Positions 43,178 to 52,446 of a stretch of 64,000 nucleotides of DNA are shown here, in pieces (position 1 is the stretch's first letter; each line of letters begins with the position of its first letter). The stretch spans positions 134,118 to 198,117 of the forward strand of contig CAZCQH010000003.1 in assembly GCA_964500805.1 (NCBI GenBank). The letters run 5' to 3'. Both the position numbers and the translations under genes were made by a program. The stretch is from Ga0077555 sp964500805. GTDB taxonomy: Bacteria; Pseudomonadota; Alphaproteobacteria; Rhizobiales; Hyphomicrobiaceae. The notes below the pieces were generated by a model that was given only the letters and a program-made list of their open reading frames with translations, searched no databases and was not told where the DNA came from.

Positions 43178-44065
43178 ATGGAGATGCACCAGGTCCGATA
43201 CTTCCTGGCCGCCTCGCGGACAATGAATTTTACGCGGGCAGCAGAAGAGTGCCATGTCGCGCAGCCATCCCTGACACGCGCGATCAAGCTGCTCGAGGAG
43301 GAGCTCGGCGGCGATCTATTCCGCCGCGAGCGCAACCTCACGCACTTGACCGAGCTTGGTACTCGGATGCTCCCGCTCCTGCAGCAGTGCTACGACAGCG
43401 CCAACAGCGCCAAGTCGCTCGCGACGTCGATGAAAAGTGGCGTGATTGCCCCTCTGAAATTGGCGCTTTCGCGCACCGTTGGGATGAACTTGCTAGTTTC
43501 CGACCTGAGTGAATTGATCTCAGCCTTCCAGGGATTGGAACTGAAGTTCAGCCGAGGCAGCCGTGATGAGGTTGGCGAGGCGCTGAAAAAGGGCGAAGCC
43601 GATCTCGCAGTGGCGGGTGCGCTGGGCAGCGCCTGGGAGCGGTTCGATGCTTGGCCGCTGTTCACCGAGGATTGCGGCTTGCTGATTGCCCGCGTACACC
43701 CTCTTGCCGGCCATAATTCGATTGAACTCGCCCATCTCAAAGAGCAGCGCCTTCTCAGGCGAACTTACTGCGAGCTGGCGTCTCACTTGTCAGAGATCTT
43801 GCAGGAGAAGGGCATCGGCCATTTGCAGGGGCATGAAGTCGCAAACGAGGCCGACTTAGGCGCTCTCCTCGCGGCCAACGTCGGAATTGCGATCGGCCCA
43901 CGCAGCACAATGCTGCCACCTGAGGTGCAGTTCGTGCCGATCACGGACCTCAGTCTATATCGAACTGTTTACGCTTACGCGGTTGCAGGCCGCGAGCGCA
44001 CGCCGGCTGCGACGACGCTGCTCAAGCTGCTGCGCGCGGCCGACTGGTCCAGCAGAACTGATTGA
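43178..44065 (+). CDS. LysR-family transcriptional regulator
   Basis: 295 residues. The N-terminal winged helix-turn-helix is typical (MHQVRYFLAASRTMNFTRAAEECHVAQPSLTRAIKLLEEELGG), followed by a periplasmic-binding-like effector domain. The MEMHQVRYF start with MNFTRAAE is like the group related to CynR/OxyR. AGGGG precedes ATG 43178. It is divergent from the P450 gene, and the 270-base region between them is the likely target. Effector unknown. Confidence 0.93.
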   Translation: MEMHQVRYFLAASRTMNFTRAAEECHVAQPSLTRAIKLLEEELGGDLFRRERNLTHLTELGTRMLPLLQQCYDSANSAKSLATSMKSGVIAPLKLALSRTVGMNLLVSDLSELISAFQGLELKFSRGSRDEVGEALKKGEADLAVAGALGSAWERFDAWPLFTEDCGLLIARVHPLAGHNSIELAHLKEQRLLRRTYCELASHLSEILQEKGIGHLQGHEVANEADLGALLAANVGIAIGPRSTMLPPEVQFVPITDLSLYRTVYAYAVAGRERTPAATTLLKLLRAADWSSRTD

Positions 44066-44097
44066 TGGCGGCGACAGGCAAGCCGCGTCAAAGTCCA

Positions 44098-44820
44098 TCA
44101 TGGCGACTGCCTGCTTCTCAGATTTGCAATTGCCTCGAGGATCTCGTCGACATTCGCCCGGCGCCGGTAATCGGCATCGACATGGCGAAAGACGATCCGG
44201 CCACGGCTATCGAGCACGAACGTTGCCGGGATCGGCAACACCCAGGCGTCATTGCCGTGATACGTCGAGAGATCACGACCGCGTCGGGACATGAAGTCTC
44301 GCATCTCCTCCCCGACCGAAATCGCGAGACCGATCGACATTGCAAACCCGTTGTCCATGTCGGAGAGGATCGGAAACTCGGATCCGGTGCGGACCTTGAG
44401 TTCCTTAGTAAAGAGCTCGCGCTCCGGACTGATCACTACGAGCTTCGCGCCTTGGTGCTTCGCGGCGCTCTGCACGCGCGCCAACGCGTTCGTAGCGAGC
44501 AAGCAATAGGGACACCAGTGCCCACGCCGGAAGGAGATAATGACCGGCCCGGTGGCGAGCAGGGGCGTCAGAGCTACGAGATGACCTTGGTCATCTGGCA
44601 AGAGGAACTCCGGGAAGGTATCGCCCACTTTCGGCGCGCTGGCGCCGGCGCCGACAACTGCCAACCGGTCGACAAGACGGTCAACAGCCTCGGCAAAAGG
44701 CTGATTGATCCGGCGAAGAGTGCGCGCATAGCTATCGAGACGCTCGACGAGTGGCGCGTCCGTGTGCATCAGGACGTCGAGCGCGTCATCCAATGCTTTC
44801 CCGACTGCGACGGATGTCAT
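44098..44820 (-). CDS. Peroxiredoxin-like (AhpC/TSA) protein
   Basis: 240 residues from ATG 44820. An N-terminal helical extension of about 60 residues precedes a thioredoxin-fold domain. The motif R-R-G-H-W-C-P-Y-C (Cys103, Cys106) marks the AhpC/TSA-like family with a CxxC active site. It would reduce peroxides or disulfides in the cytoplasm. Position next to the stress island suggests a role in oxidative stress, but no EcfG promoter was seen. It is convergent with the LysR gene. Confidence 0.87.
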   Translation of the reverse strand: MTSVAVGKALDDALDVLMHTDAPLVERLDSYARTLRRINQPFAEAVDRLVDRLAVVGAGASAPKVGDTFPEFLLPDDQGHLVALTPLLATGPVIISFRRGHWCPYCLLATNALARVQSAAKHQGAKLVVISPERELFTKELKVRTGSEFPILSDMDNGFAMSIGLAISVGEEMRDFMSRRGRDLSTYHGNDAWVLPIPATFVLDSRGRIVFRHVDADYRRRANVDEILEAIANLRSRQSP

Positions 44821-45050
44821 GGCGTTTTGGACCGAGGCTGTTGAGAAAATTCGGGCGATTCTATACCCGGGCTCACCGAGCACCAAATGCCGGCACCCTA
44901 TGCTCTCCATAGCGGCGCGCTATACGCCGTCTGATATATGGCGTCCGACTATAGCGAAGCTGCATTGAATCTGCAGGAAACCGGCATTTCACATCGTATA
45001 TGGCGATCGGCAAGTTGAGACCCAGAAAGTGCGAATTGGGAGCCGACGCC

Positions 45051-45668
45051 ATGGACATGATGATAGCGGAACAGGTCACCACCTATGTTGACGTTCCGGT
45101 GCGGCACGCGCGGCCGGCAGAGGCGCCGATCGGCTGGAGTGCGTTCGGTCGCAACAAACTGGAAGGCTACGTCAGAAACAACGTTCGCCAGAACCTCGAC
45201 GTCGTGTCGAAGCCGTTCGACCTCACCGATTGTGTGGGGCGAGCGATAAAGCTCGCTAAGGCCGCCATGGGGCAGCGTGGCTCTGAGCTCCACTCGGATC
45301 TGCTGGCACCTCTGGTCACAGTTGGTGACGCGCGGCTTCTGGCCCGGGCCATGGCAAGCCTTATTGCAATGGTTTCGGCTCATGCAGCACGAGACAGCGA
45401 GGTATCATGCAAGCTGACGCTGCGCGGGGGCGCCGCGGTGATCGGCGTCTCGATCATCAGTGACGTCAGCGGACGCGAGCAAATCGCCACCACGCTTGGC
45501 GGTACCGGTACGCAAGCTTTCCGGCCACCCGCGACGGCGCCTGGCTTGCCGATCAAGCCCTGGCTTGCCCGCCTCATTCTGGAGGAGCATCGCGGTCGCG
45601 TGCGACTTCTGACATCTTCCGGATCGCGCACGATGCTCGAAATCGAGCTTCCGGGCTCGCTGCTTTGA
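45051..45668 (+). CDS. Degenerate histidine-kinase ATPase-like (HATPase) protein
   Basis: 205 residues from ATG 45051, preceded by GGGAGC. The C-terminal 150 residues look like a GHKL/HATPase fold: an N-box-like helix (DARLLARAMASLIAMVSAHA), beta strands, and a final GLPIKPWLARLILEEHRGRVRL resembling the G2 box and following helix. The N-box Asn and the DxGxG metal motif are missing or altered, and there is no phospho-accepting His domain, so it is probably not an active kinase. It may be an adaptor, anti-sigma or phosphotransfer partner. Location beside the stress genes is suggestive only. Confidence 0.6.
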   Translation: MDMMIAEQVTTYVDVPVRHARPAEAPIGWSAFGRNKLEGYVRNNVRQNLDVVSKPFDLTDCVGRAIKLAKAAMGQRGSELHSDLLAPLVTVGDARLLARAMASLIAMVSAHAARDSEVSCKLTLRGGAAVIGVSIISDVSGREQIATTLGGTGTQAFRPPATAPGLPIKPWLARLILEEHRGRVRLLTSSGSRTMLEIELPGSLL

Positions 45669-45740
45669 GTTTGCAATTCCGGCCGGGAGGCGCAGGCCTC
45701 TACCGGCTGACTTGATCGAACGCTGGCTCGGGAGACAGCT

Positions 45741-45881
45741 ATGATCTTTCAAGTTTCCAGACGGATCGGAATGATCCTCATGATTGCAGCGATGGGTCTC
45801 ATCCTGGCGACCCTCGTCATCGAAGCGACAAGCACGCCGGGCATATATGCCAGCGACGTAGGCCTAGGCCACACTGCGTGA
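45741..45881 (+). CDS. Possible small membrane protein
   Basis: 46 residues: a short basic N-terminus (SRR) followed by one hydrophobic helix of about 20 residues (I-L-M-I-A-A-M-G-L-I-L-A-T-L-V-I) and a hydrophilic tail. GGAG lies about eight bases upstream of ATG 45741. It follows the HATPase-like gene by 72 bases on the same strand. The family is unknown; such short frames can be spurious. Confidence 0.5.
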   Translation: MIFQVSRRIGMILMIAAMGLILATLVIEATSTPGIYASDVGLGHTA

Positions 45882-45940
45882 AGCAGTAGGAATCCGCCTG
45901 CCCGCGTGTCGTGCCTGCCGTGACCTCCGCCTCGCTCACG

Positions 45941-47140
45941 TTACGCGGCGATCGCTGCTTTGGCGCTGAGCATCGCAGCCACCTCGACCTCGGAGAAGCC
46001 AGCTTCGATCAGGATCTGGTGCGTATGTTCGCCCAATCGTGGCGCAGGTGAGGTGTCCGTGCGCATGCCGCCATGGAACGTGTTCGGCACTTTGGTGCGA
46101 CGGATCAGGCCCTCGCTCGGGTGCTCGATCTCCTCAAAAAACCTGATGTCGGCAAGGTGCGGATCGTCGAAGAGGTCGTCGATTCTATTGTAACGCGCCG
46201 CCGGCACGTCGAGCTTCTCGAAAATCTGCAGCCACTCGGCCGTGGTCTTCTGTTGCAGGCCCGCTGCCCGCACCTCGAAATAAGCTGCCGCATTGGCGGT
46301 GCGTGCCGCCGCGCTGTCGAACCGAGGATCGGTCTTGAGCTCCGGCCGCCCGATGGCATCGAAGAACGCGAAGGCCTGAGGGTTCGTGTTCGGCCCGACG
46401 GTGATGAAGCCATCGCGTGTCGGCAGCGGGCGGTAGTCGGGCGAAAGCAGGCGATTGTCGCCGCTCGGGCCGACCGGCGGCACGAACGTCGCCGGCCCCA
46501 TGTGCTCGCTGGTGACGAACGAGGCCATGTTCTCCAGCATCGGCACGTCGATGGCCTCGCCGCGCCCCGTCTTCTCGCGCCGGTAAAGCGCAAAGCCGAT
46601 CGATTGCGCCGCGATGAGCCCGGTGATGTGATCCGTCATCACCATAGGCACGAAGCGCGGCTCGCCGATGGCGCGCTCGAAGGTTCCCGCAACGCCCGAA
46701 AGGCTCTGGATGATAGGGTCATAGGCAGGCCGATCGAAGTAGCGCCCGCCCCGCCCGAAGGCGAGGATCGAGCAATGGACGAGCCGCGGGTTCGCCGGTG
46801 CGAGGCTTCCATAGTCGAGCCCGGCACGCGCCACGGCATTCGGGCGCACATTGGTGACGAACACGTCGGCCTTGGCGATGAGCCGGCGCAGTGCCGTCAT
46901 CCCTGCTTCGTGCTTCAGGTCCAGGCAGATCGACCGCTTGTTGCGGTTGAAGTTGAGGAACTTCCCCGACATCCCCGGATGGCGACTGCCGTGCGCAAGT
47001 GTACGCAGGAGATCGCCGCCCGGTGGCTCGATCTTGATCACATCCGCGCCCTGGTCGGCGAGCGTGCGCGTGCAAATTGGCCCGACCACCACCGAGGTCT
47101 GGTCGATCACACGCACGCCTGCGAGAGGACCGCCGCTCAT
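45941..47140 (-). CDS. CaiB/BaiF (class III) CoA transferase
   Basis: 399 residues. Class III signature residues are present: GVRVIDQTSVVVGPICTRTLADQGAD, the VTNVRPNA segment and the catalytic Asp170 in VMTDHITG. The stop and start overlap of four bases (47137-47140) with the upstream MaoC-like gene shows an operon. Pairs of this kind act as transferase plus hydratase on mesaconyl-, itaconyl- or citramalyl-CoA in known pathways; which one applies here is not decidable. Confidence 0.93.
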   Translation of the reverse strand: MSGGPLAGVRVIDQTSVVVGPICTRTLADQGADVIKIEPPGGDLLRTLAHGSRHPGMSGKFLNFNRNKRSICLDLKHEAGMTALRRLIAKADVFVTNVRPNAVARAGLDYGSLAPANPRLVHCSILAFGRGGRYFDRPAYDPIIQSLSGVAGTFERAIGEPRFVPMVMTDHITGLIAAQSIGFALYRREKTGRGEAIDVPMLENMASFVTSEHMGPATFVPPVGPSGDNRLLSPDYRPLPTRDGFITVGPNTNPQAFAFFDAIGRPELKTDPRFDSAAARTANAAAYFEVRAAGLQQKTTAEWLQIFEKLDVPAARYNRIDDLFDDPHLADIRFFEEIEHPSEGLIRRTKVPNTFHGGMRTDTSPAPRLGEHTHQILIEAGFSEVEVAAMLSAKAAIAA

Positions 47141-48027
47141 GCCGTGTACTCCGCATCGAGCGTGGCGCAATGGGCGCCGTCCTTGTCGACGCCCCAGCAG
47201 GCGACGCGGCCGTCTTTGGGCGCGACACCTTCGATCGTGACGGAATCGCCGACCCACAGCGGCCGCGTCAGCCGTGCTGAGAATCCAATCAGGCGTCCAG
47301 GCAGTTGCTCCACTGCGGCATCGAGCATCAGCTGCATGGTGAGCCCGCCGTTCTGCACGGCGTCGACGTAGCCCTCTTCGTCGCGTGCCCAGTCCATGTC
47401 GTAGTGGATGCGGTGCGCGTTCCACGTGATCGCCGAGTAGCGGAAGACAAGCGCATTGGTGAGCATGATCGTCTTCGACCAAGCCGGGTTCGGCGGCGGA
47501 GCGACCGGCGGCGGCACAGGGTTTTTGACACCCGGCGGAAGGCCTTCGCGATAGACCGCGTCGAAATCCTCCACCGCGATGACCCTACTGTTCACTTCCA
47601 CGGTGTGCCGCATGGTCAGCACGACGATGTGGCCCGTTCGCGCGGACTTGGGCTCGATGCCGCGCACCTCGGCGATGCGCCGCGCCGGCTCGCCGACACG
47701 CAACGCGCCGGAGATCGCTACCCTGCGTCCCGCGCCCATGCGTCGCGGCAGCGGGATCGGCGGCAGGAACACGCCCTTGTTGGGATGCCCGTCCGGTCCG
47801 ATGTCGCGCTGCATGGCGTTGTTGCAGAAGAACATCGAGAACCAGTGAACGGGGAGCTCGGTGCCGCGCTGGAAGCGCGCCGGGTCGATGTCGAGCATCG
47901 CGGCAATGCGCTGCACTGTGACGAGGCTGATGTCGTCCTCGACCACCTGCTGGCGGCCGATCCAGCGGCGGAGCTCCGGCATCGCCGCTTCGATCGCCAC
48001 GCCAGCGTCACCGGTGCTTGCTGACAT
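47137..48027 (-). CDS. MaoC/HTD2-type acyl-CoA hydratase
   Basis: 296 residues with a double-hotdog arrangement: an N-terminal half with LPVHWFSMFF, and a C-terminal half with FRYSAITWNAHRIHYD (the catalytic Asp/His segment of R-specific hydratases) and LWVGDSVTIEG. This is the mesaconyl-C4-CoA hydratase/HTD2 group. It overlaps the following CoA transferase gene by four bases. Cytosolic hydration of a dicarboxylic enoyl-CoA is the best guess. Confidence 0.85.
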   Translation of the reverse strand: MSASTGDAGVAIEAAMPELRRWIGRQQVVEDDISLVTVQRIAAMLDIDPARFQRGTELPVHWFSMFFCNNAMQRDIGPDGHPNKGVFLPPIPLPRRMGAGRRVAISGALRVGEPARRIAEVRGIEPKSARTGHIVVLTMRHTVEVNSRVIAVEDFDAVYREGLPPGVKNPVPPPVAPPPNPAWSKTIMLTNALVFRYSAITWNAHRIHYDMDWARDEEGYVDAVQNGGLTMQLMLDAAVEQLPGRLIGFSARLTRPLWVGDSVTIEGVAPKDGRVACWGVDKDGAHCATLDAEYTA

Positions 48028-48278
48028 GTCGTGCCGTTCCTACTGAGCGCCACGTTCAGGGGCGCATTATGCACGCGGTTCGCATCGTTGCACGCGAATT
48101 GCGGGGTGAAGCAACGCTTGTGGACCGGAGAGACATCGCCATGAACGATATGGACTTGATGGACGTGTGGACTCTGGAGCTGTCCATCATGTCCGTCGCT
48201 TCCATACTGTCCATTCAGTGCGCCTTATCGTATCAGCAATGGACGTTCGCGTCTGATGCCAAGCACGCCAACAGCCGC

Positions 48279-50201
48279 TCAGTTCGCCGCCGTGCGCGGC
48301 CAGTCCACGAACACGGCCTCGAGCGCCAGACGGCGGGCGTCGGGCTCCAGACCCGCCCGGCGCAGCGCACGGATCGTGTCGCCCAGCGCGATAATGTGCG
48401 CCTTGTCGGCGCTATTCGGGCCTAGCGTGCGCATCGCCACGAGCACCGTGCGCGCGAATTCCTTGTTCTTCGCGACCTCCTGCAACGTGGAGAGTGCGCC
48501 CGTCTCGGGCAAGTGTCCCGTGTTCGGCTGCGGGGTCTTCGAGGCGGCCTCCCAGAGCGGGATCGGAATCTGGTAGTCGAGCGCGTCCAGTACCGTGACG
48601 AGGCGGTGCATCAGGTCGCTCGAGAGGCGCCCGCGCAAGGCCAGCGGCTCCACGTGCTGGAACCCTTCGCCGCGGCGTCCCGGCCACTTCGGATCCGCGA
48701 TGTCGATCAGAATCAGCCAATGCCCCACGCCCTCGCCGCGATCGCGCGCGGCAAAGCCGGCCCAGCCGCGCGCCGCGTCATAGCGCGCCGCGGCAAGATT
48801 GATCTCGATCGCCGTCTCGGCAAACCAGCCGATCTCCTGCGCGGGCTGCAGGCTCGTAATGGCATCGGCAAGCGCGATGGCGACCGGGAACGAGAGCGCG
48901 ACCCGACGCGCATCGTCGAGCAGCGCGCGCACGATGCGCGTCTTGCGCATCGGCGTGCGTTCCGCCTCGGCCGCCTTGAAGAGCAGCGCGCGGCGCAACG
49001 CCTGGTCGGTCTTCGCCTGCAGCGGATCGGAAAGCTCGGCGGCGCCGAACGTCTGCGCGCGATAGAGCAAGGCGAGCTTCTCGGGGTTGAGCGCGTTGTT
49101 GCGCGCCGCAAGCTCGCCCGCGGCGACCTTCAACCGCGGCTCGGCGCTCGCACTTTCGGAGATCGCCACCAGCAGCGCCGGTTCGGCCCGCTCGGCCGCA
49201 TCGAGCGCGTTGACCGACTTCGCTATCTCCAGGAAGCGGTAGTCCATCAGCGAGAGCCGCTTCGGCAATTGTGGCTTGAACGGCTGGCCTGCGGAGAACG
49301 CATCGAGCGAGGCCACCGCCAGCTGCGACGCGCCCTCCTCCTGCCGCGCCAGATCGGCGGCAAGTCCCGCCGCCTCGCGATTGTCCTCGGCGGCGGAGCA
49401 ATAGCCGGAAAGCAGCAGCATCTCCGTCCTTATCTGTTGTGGGAGCTCGCCTTGTGTCTTGGCAAGCTCGCGCGCGGCCACGCAGCCTTTCGTGCGGTCA
49501 CCCGCGGCAATTCCAAGCCGCGCCGCAAGCGCGGCAACCAGCGGCGACCTGCCCTCGGCACCGGCAGCCCCCGCGATCGCAGCCGCCTCCGCCGCGCGCC
49601 CGGAGCGGCTCAGCGCCTCCATGCGCAGAGCATCGAAATGCGCGCGCCCGCCGTCGGCCGGCGCCATCGACGCGGTCCACAGCCGCTGCCATAGCGCGTT
49701 CATGGCGGGCGAGCGCGGCGGGATGTCGAGCTCTGCGACTAAGCTTTCAATCGCTTTCGCATCGATCCCGCGCCAGAGCTCGTGTGGTAGGCCCGAACCG
49801 TCGCTGCTTGTTGCGGATGCAAGCTCGTTTCGCTCCACCGCCCGCCCGTTCTCATCGAGTGGTGGCAACGTCTGGCGCTCGATCACCGTTGACGCAGCCG
49901 GCCCCGCAGAACCGGATGCGAAAGGCTGTCCGGGAGCTTCAATCGACTGACCCGGCGGTCCATACGGCTGGCCAAAACTCTGCGGACTAGCCGATGCGGG
50001 TTCCGAACCCTGCTGCCGCTCCCACGGCCTGCTGGCAATGCCGTCCATGGAGTGCAAGGCAGGTGCACTGGGCTCAATCGAGCGCTTCGCCTGGGGCCTG
50101 GCATCGCGTTCTTTGAATGGATTCCAAGCCTCCTCGGCCGCCAAAGGCGCGCACAGCGCACCGGCTAGCAGGGCAGGCAAAAGCAACTGTCGGGCGGGCA
50201 T
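48279..50201 (-). CDS. Large exported Ala-rich helical-repeat protein
   Basis: 640 residues. A signal peptide (LLLPALLAGALCAPLAAEE, cleavage near residue 23) is followed by a Pro/Gln/Ser-rich low-complexity stretch (about 60-110) and then an almost purely alpha-helical region to the end with a TPR/SEL1-like alternation of Ala, Leu and Arg. No catalytic motif is visible. Similar large proteins lie upstream of aroK-aroB in related genomes as far as I recall, without known function. ATG 50201 is preferred over TTG 50225. The 47-residue membrane gene ends just upstream. Confidence 0.78.
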   Translation of the reverse strand: MPARQLLLPALLAGALCAPLAAEEAWNPFKERDARPQAKRSIEPSAPALHSMDGIASRPWERQQGSEPASASPQSFGQPYGPPGQSIEAPGQPFASGSAGPAASTVIERQTLPPLDENGRAVERNELASATSSDGSGLPHELWRGIDAKAIESLVAELDIPPRSPAMNALWQRLWTASMAPADGGRAHFDALRMEALSRSGRAAEAAAIAGAAGAEGRSPLVAALAARLGIAAGDRTKGCVAARELAKTQGELPQQIRTEMLLLSGYCSAAEDNREAAGLAADLARQEEGASQLAVASLDAFSAGQPFKPQLPKRLSLMDYRFLEIAKSVNALDAAERAEPALLVAISESASAEPRLKVAAGELAARNNALNPEKLALLYRAQTFGAAELSDPLQAKTDQALRRALLFKAAEAERTPMRKTRIVRALLDDARRVALSFPVAIALADAITSLQPAQEIGWFAETAIEINLAAARYDAARGWAGFAARDRGEGVGHWLILIDIADPKWPGRRGEGFQHVEPLALRGRLSSDLMHRLVTVLDALDYQIPIPLWEAASKTPQPNTGHLPETGALSTLQEVAKNKEFARTVLVAMRTLGPNSADKAHIIALGDTIRALRRAGLEPDARRLALEAVFVDWPRTAAN

Positions 50202-50221
50202 GGCAGCAGTGACCTGAGCTT

Positions 50222-50365
50222 TCAACGGCGAATTTTAACGCCGGGCACGGACTGAGTAATCTCTTTCTGATCGGGCTCGAAGTATTCGGAAATCAAATAA
50301 AGCCCGCCGAAGGTGGCGCCCGAGACCAGCGCAATCAGGAACAGAAATCGGAACAGGCTCGGCAT
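50222..50365 (-). CDS. Small conserved-type membrane protein
   Basis: 47 residues: MPSLFRFLFLIALVSG begins one transmembrane helix (residues 5-25), with a charged C-terminal tail of about 20 residues (FEPDQKEI...KIRR). Small proteins of similar design are encoded upstream of aroK in other Hyphomicrobiales. It ends 21 bases before the exported protein start on the same strand, so both are probably cotranscribed. Function unknown. Confidence 0.72.
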   Translation of the reverse strand: MPSLFRFLFLIALVSGATFGGLYLISEYFEPDQKEITQSVPGVKIRR

Positions 50366-50553
50366 GGCACTCCCTCGTGCTCCTGATAACGGGGCTCAGT
50401 GTCTCCAATATGTCTCTGGCCGACAATTACTTGCCCCCTGGGAACATAGTTTTCAACTTATGTTCAAAATGACATCATGTCGGTCAACTCACCCGCGCAC
50501 TGTCTCTCCTTCGCGGCTTGACGCTGGTCAACCCAGGTGATCGAACGATTTGC

Positions 50554-51186
50554 ATGATTCGCTTCGGATGGAAAAAGCGGCCATTGGCCAAGAACGATGA
50601 AAGCGCATTGATTCGCACTTGGCTCGGCACCCGCTCACTGGTGCTGGTCGGGCTCATGGGGTGTGGCAAATCGTCGATCGGCCGGCGGCTCGCCGTGGCG
50701 CTCGAGTTACCCTTTCTCGATGCCGACGATGAAATCGAATCCGCCGCCAAAATGACCATCCCCGAAATCTTCGAGCAGAATGGCGAGGAGTTCTTCCGAA
50801 GCCGAGAGCAGAAAGTGATCGGCCGCATCTTGGACAACGGTCCGCAAGTGCTCGCCACGGGTGGCGGCTCCTTCATGAACCCCAAGACACGTGCAGCAAT
50901 TGACGCCCGAGGCTACTCGATCTGGCTCAAAGCCGAGTTGCCGGTGCTCATGCGCCGGGTCTTAAAGCGCGATAACCGCCCGCTGCTCAAGTCAGGTGAC
51001 CCGGAGGCGGTCATGCGAGGCTTGATGGAGGCACGCTACCCCGTCTATGCCCTCGCCGATCTCCAGATCGAGAGTCGCGATGTGCCGCACGAGGTGATGG
51101 TCGCCGAGATCATCAAGGCTTTGGCAGATGTGGCGCGGCGCGGGCAAAAGGCGCCGGCGGATGCCCACGACGCCGGTCGTTCGTAA
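50554..51186 (+). CDS. aroK: Shikimate kinase
   Basis: About 210 residues. The P-loop GLMGCGKSS (residues 33-41), the Asp pair in DADDEIE, the GGGSF substrate-binding loop and DNRPLL lid segment match shikimate kinase. It phosphorylates shikimate in the chorismate pathway. A basic N-terminal extension of about 28 residues precedes the kinase core. It lies 46 bases before aroB. ATG 50554 is preferred; a TTG 36 bases upstream is unlikely. Confidence 0.95.
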   Translation: MIRFGWKKRPLAKNDESALIRTWLGTRSLVLVGLMGCGKSSIGRRLAVALELPFLDADDEIESAAKMTIPEIFEQNGEEFFRSREQKVIGRILDNGPQVLATGGGSFMNPKTRAAIDARGYSIWLKAELPVLMRRVLKRDNRPLLKSGDPEAVMRGLMEARYPVYALADLQIESRDVPHEVMVAEIIKALADVARRGQKAPADAHDAGRS

Positions 51187-51232
51187 GCGGATCGCCGACG
51201 CATGTTCCTGCTTTCTAGAAAGTGATCACGTT

Positions 51233-52357
51233 ATGCCACCGAAATTGCTCACCCGAGTCCCCGTGTCGCTCGGCGACCGAAGCTACGAGGTGCTGATCGG
51301 CCCGGGCCTCCTAAAGGACGTAGTGGGTCACATCGAGCGCCTCAGCGCGCGCAAATGCGGGATTGTAACGGACGAGCACGTCGCGAACCGTCATCTTCAG
51401 GCGCTAGCGGGCCCGCTCGCCGCCGCCGGCAAGCTCGCAGGCGAGCCGCTGGTGCTGCGGGCCGGCGAAGCGACCAAGAGCCTCCATCAGCTCGGCCTCG
51501 TCTGCGATGCGCTGATCGAGATGGGCCTCGAGCGCGGCGATCTGGTCATTGCCCTTGGCGGCGGCGTGATTGGCGATCTCGTCGGCTTTGCCGCTAGCAT
51601 CGTTCGGCGCGGCATGCGTTTCGTGCAGGTGCCGACGACGCTCCTCGCCCAGGTCGACAGCTCGGTTGGCGGCAAGACGGCGATCAACAGCCGCCACGGC
51701 AAAAATCTGATCGGCGCCTTCCACCAGCCGAGCCTGGTTCTCGCCGACACCGACGTGCTCTCGACGCTCCCCGAGCGAGAAATGCGCGCCGGCTATGCGG
51801 AGGTGGTGAAATACGGCCTCCTCGGCGACAAAACGTTCTTCGAGTGGCTCGATGGGCATTGGCGATCAATCTTCGGCAATGATCCGAGCGTGCTTGCCGA
51901 AGCAGTTGAACGCAGCGTCAAAGCCAAGGCTGCAATCGTCGAGCGCGATGAAACCGAGACGGGCGATCGCATGCTGCTCAACCTTGGACACACCTTCGGA
52001 CACGCCCTTGAGGCGTGGGCCGGCTATTCCAGCCGACTCCTTCACGGCGAGGCAGTCGCCATTGGCATGGCACAGGCATTTCGGTTCTCCGAGGCGCATG
52101 GCCTGGCGCCAATCGGCACTGCCGCCCGTGTCGAGCAGCACCTGGCCTTTGTTCGCCTGCCGACGCGCATCTCGGACATTCCAGGTCCCAGCAAGCCTGA
52201 CGTCGACACGCTGCTCCGCTTGATCGCGCAAGACAAGAAAGTGAAGGCCGGCCGGATGACGTTCATTCTCGTGCGCGGCATCGGCGAGGCTTTCGTCTCT
52301 CGCGACGTGGACCAGGCGCAGCTGAGCGCGTTCCTGACATCCGAGATTGCACTATGA
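51233..52357 (+). CDS. aroB: 3-dehydroquinate synthase
   Basis: 374 residues. NAD- and Zn-binding features are present: GGGVIGDLVGFAAS, PTTLLAQVDSSVGGKT and HGEAVAIGM (Zn ligand His), with further His in LGHTFGHALE. It converts DAHP to 3-dehydroquinate, two steps upstream of the AroK substrate. aroK-aroB is a common alphaproteobacterial operon. Confidence 0.96.
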   Translation: MPPKLLTRVPVSLGDRSYEVLIGPGLLKDVVGHIERLSARKCGIVTDEHVANRHLQALAGPLAAAGKLAGEPLVLRAGEATKSLHQLGLVCDALIEMGLERGDLVIALGGGVIGDLVGFAASIVRRGMRFVQVPTTLLAQVDSSVGGKTAINSRHGKNLIGAFHQPSLVLADTDVLSTLPEREMRAGYAEVVKYGLLGDKTFFEWLDGHWRSIFGNDPSVLAEAVERSVKAKAAIVERDETETGDRMLLNLGHTFGHALEAWAGYSSRLLHGEAVAIGMAQAFRFSEAHGLAPIGTAARVEQHLAFVRLPTRISDIPGPSKPDVDTLLRLIAQDKKVKAGRMTFILVRGIGEAFVSRDVDQAQLSAFLTSEIAL

Positions 52358-52446
52358 CCTCAACACCCTAAGTTGAGCAGGCGCGGTGCCTCTGTGCGGC
52401 ACGCAACGCAGTTGTTGCCCTTGGCAATTCCTCGAGTCAGAACAAC

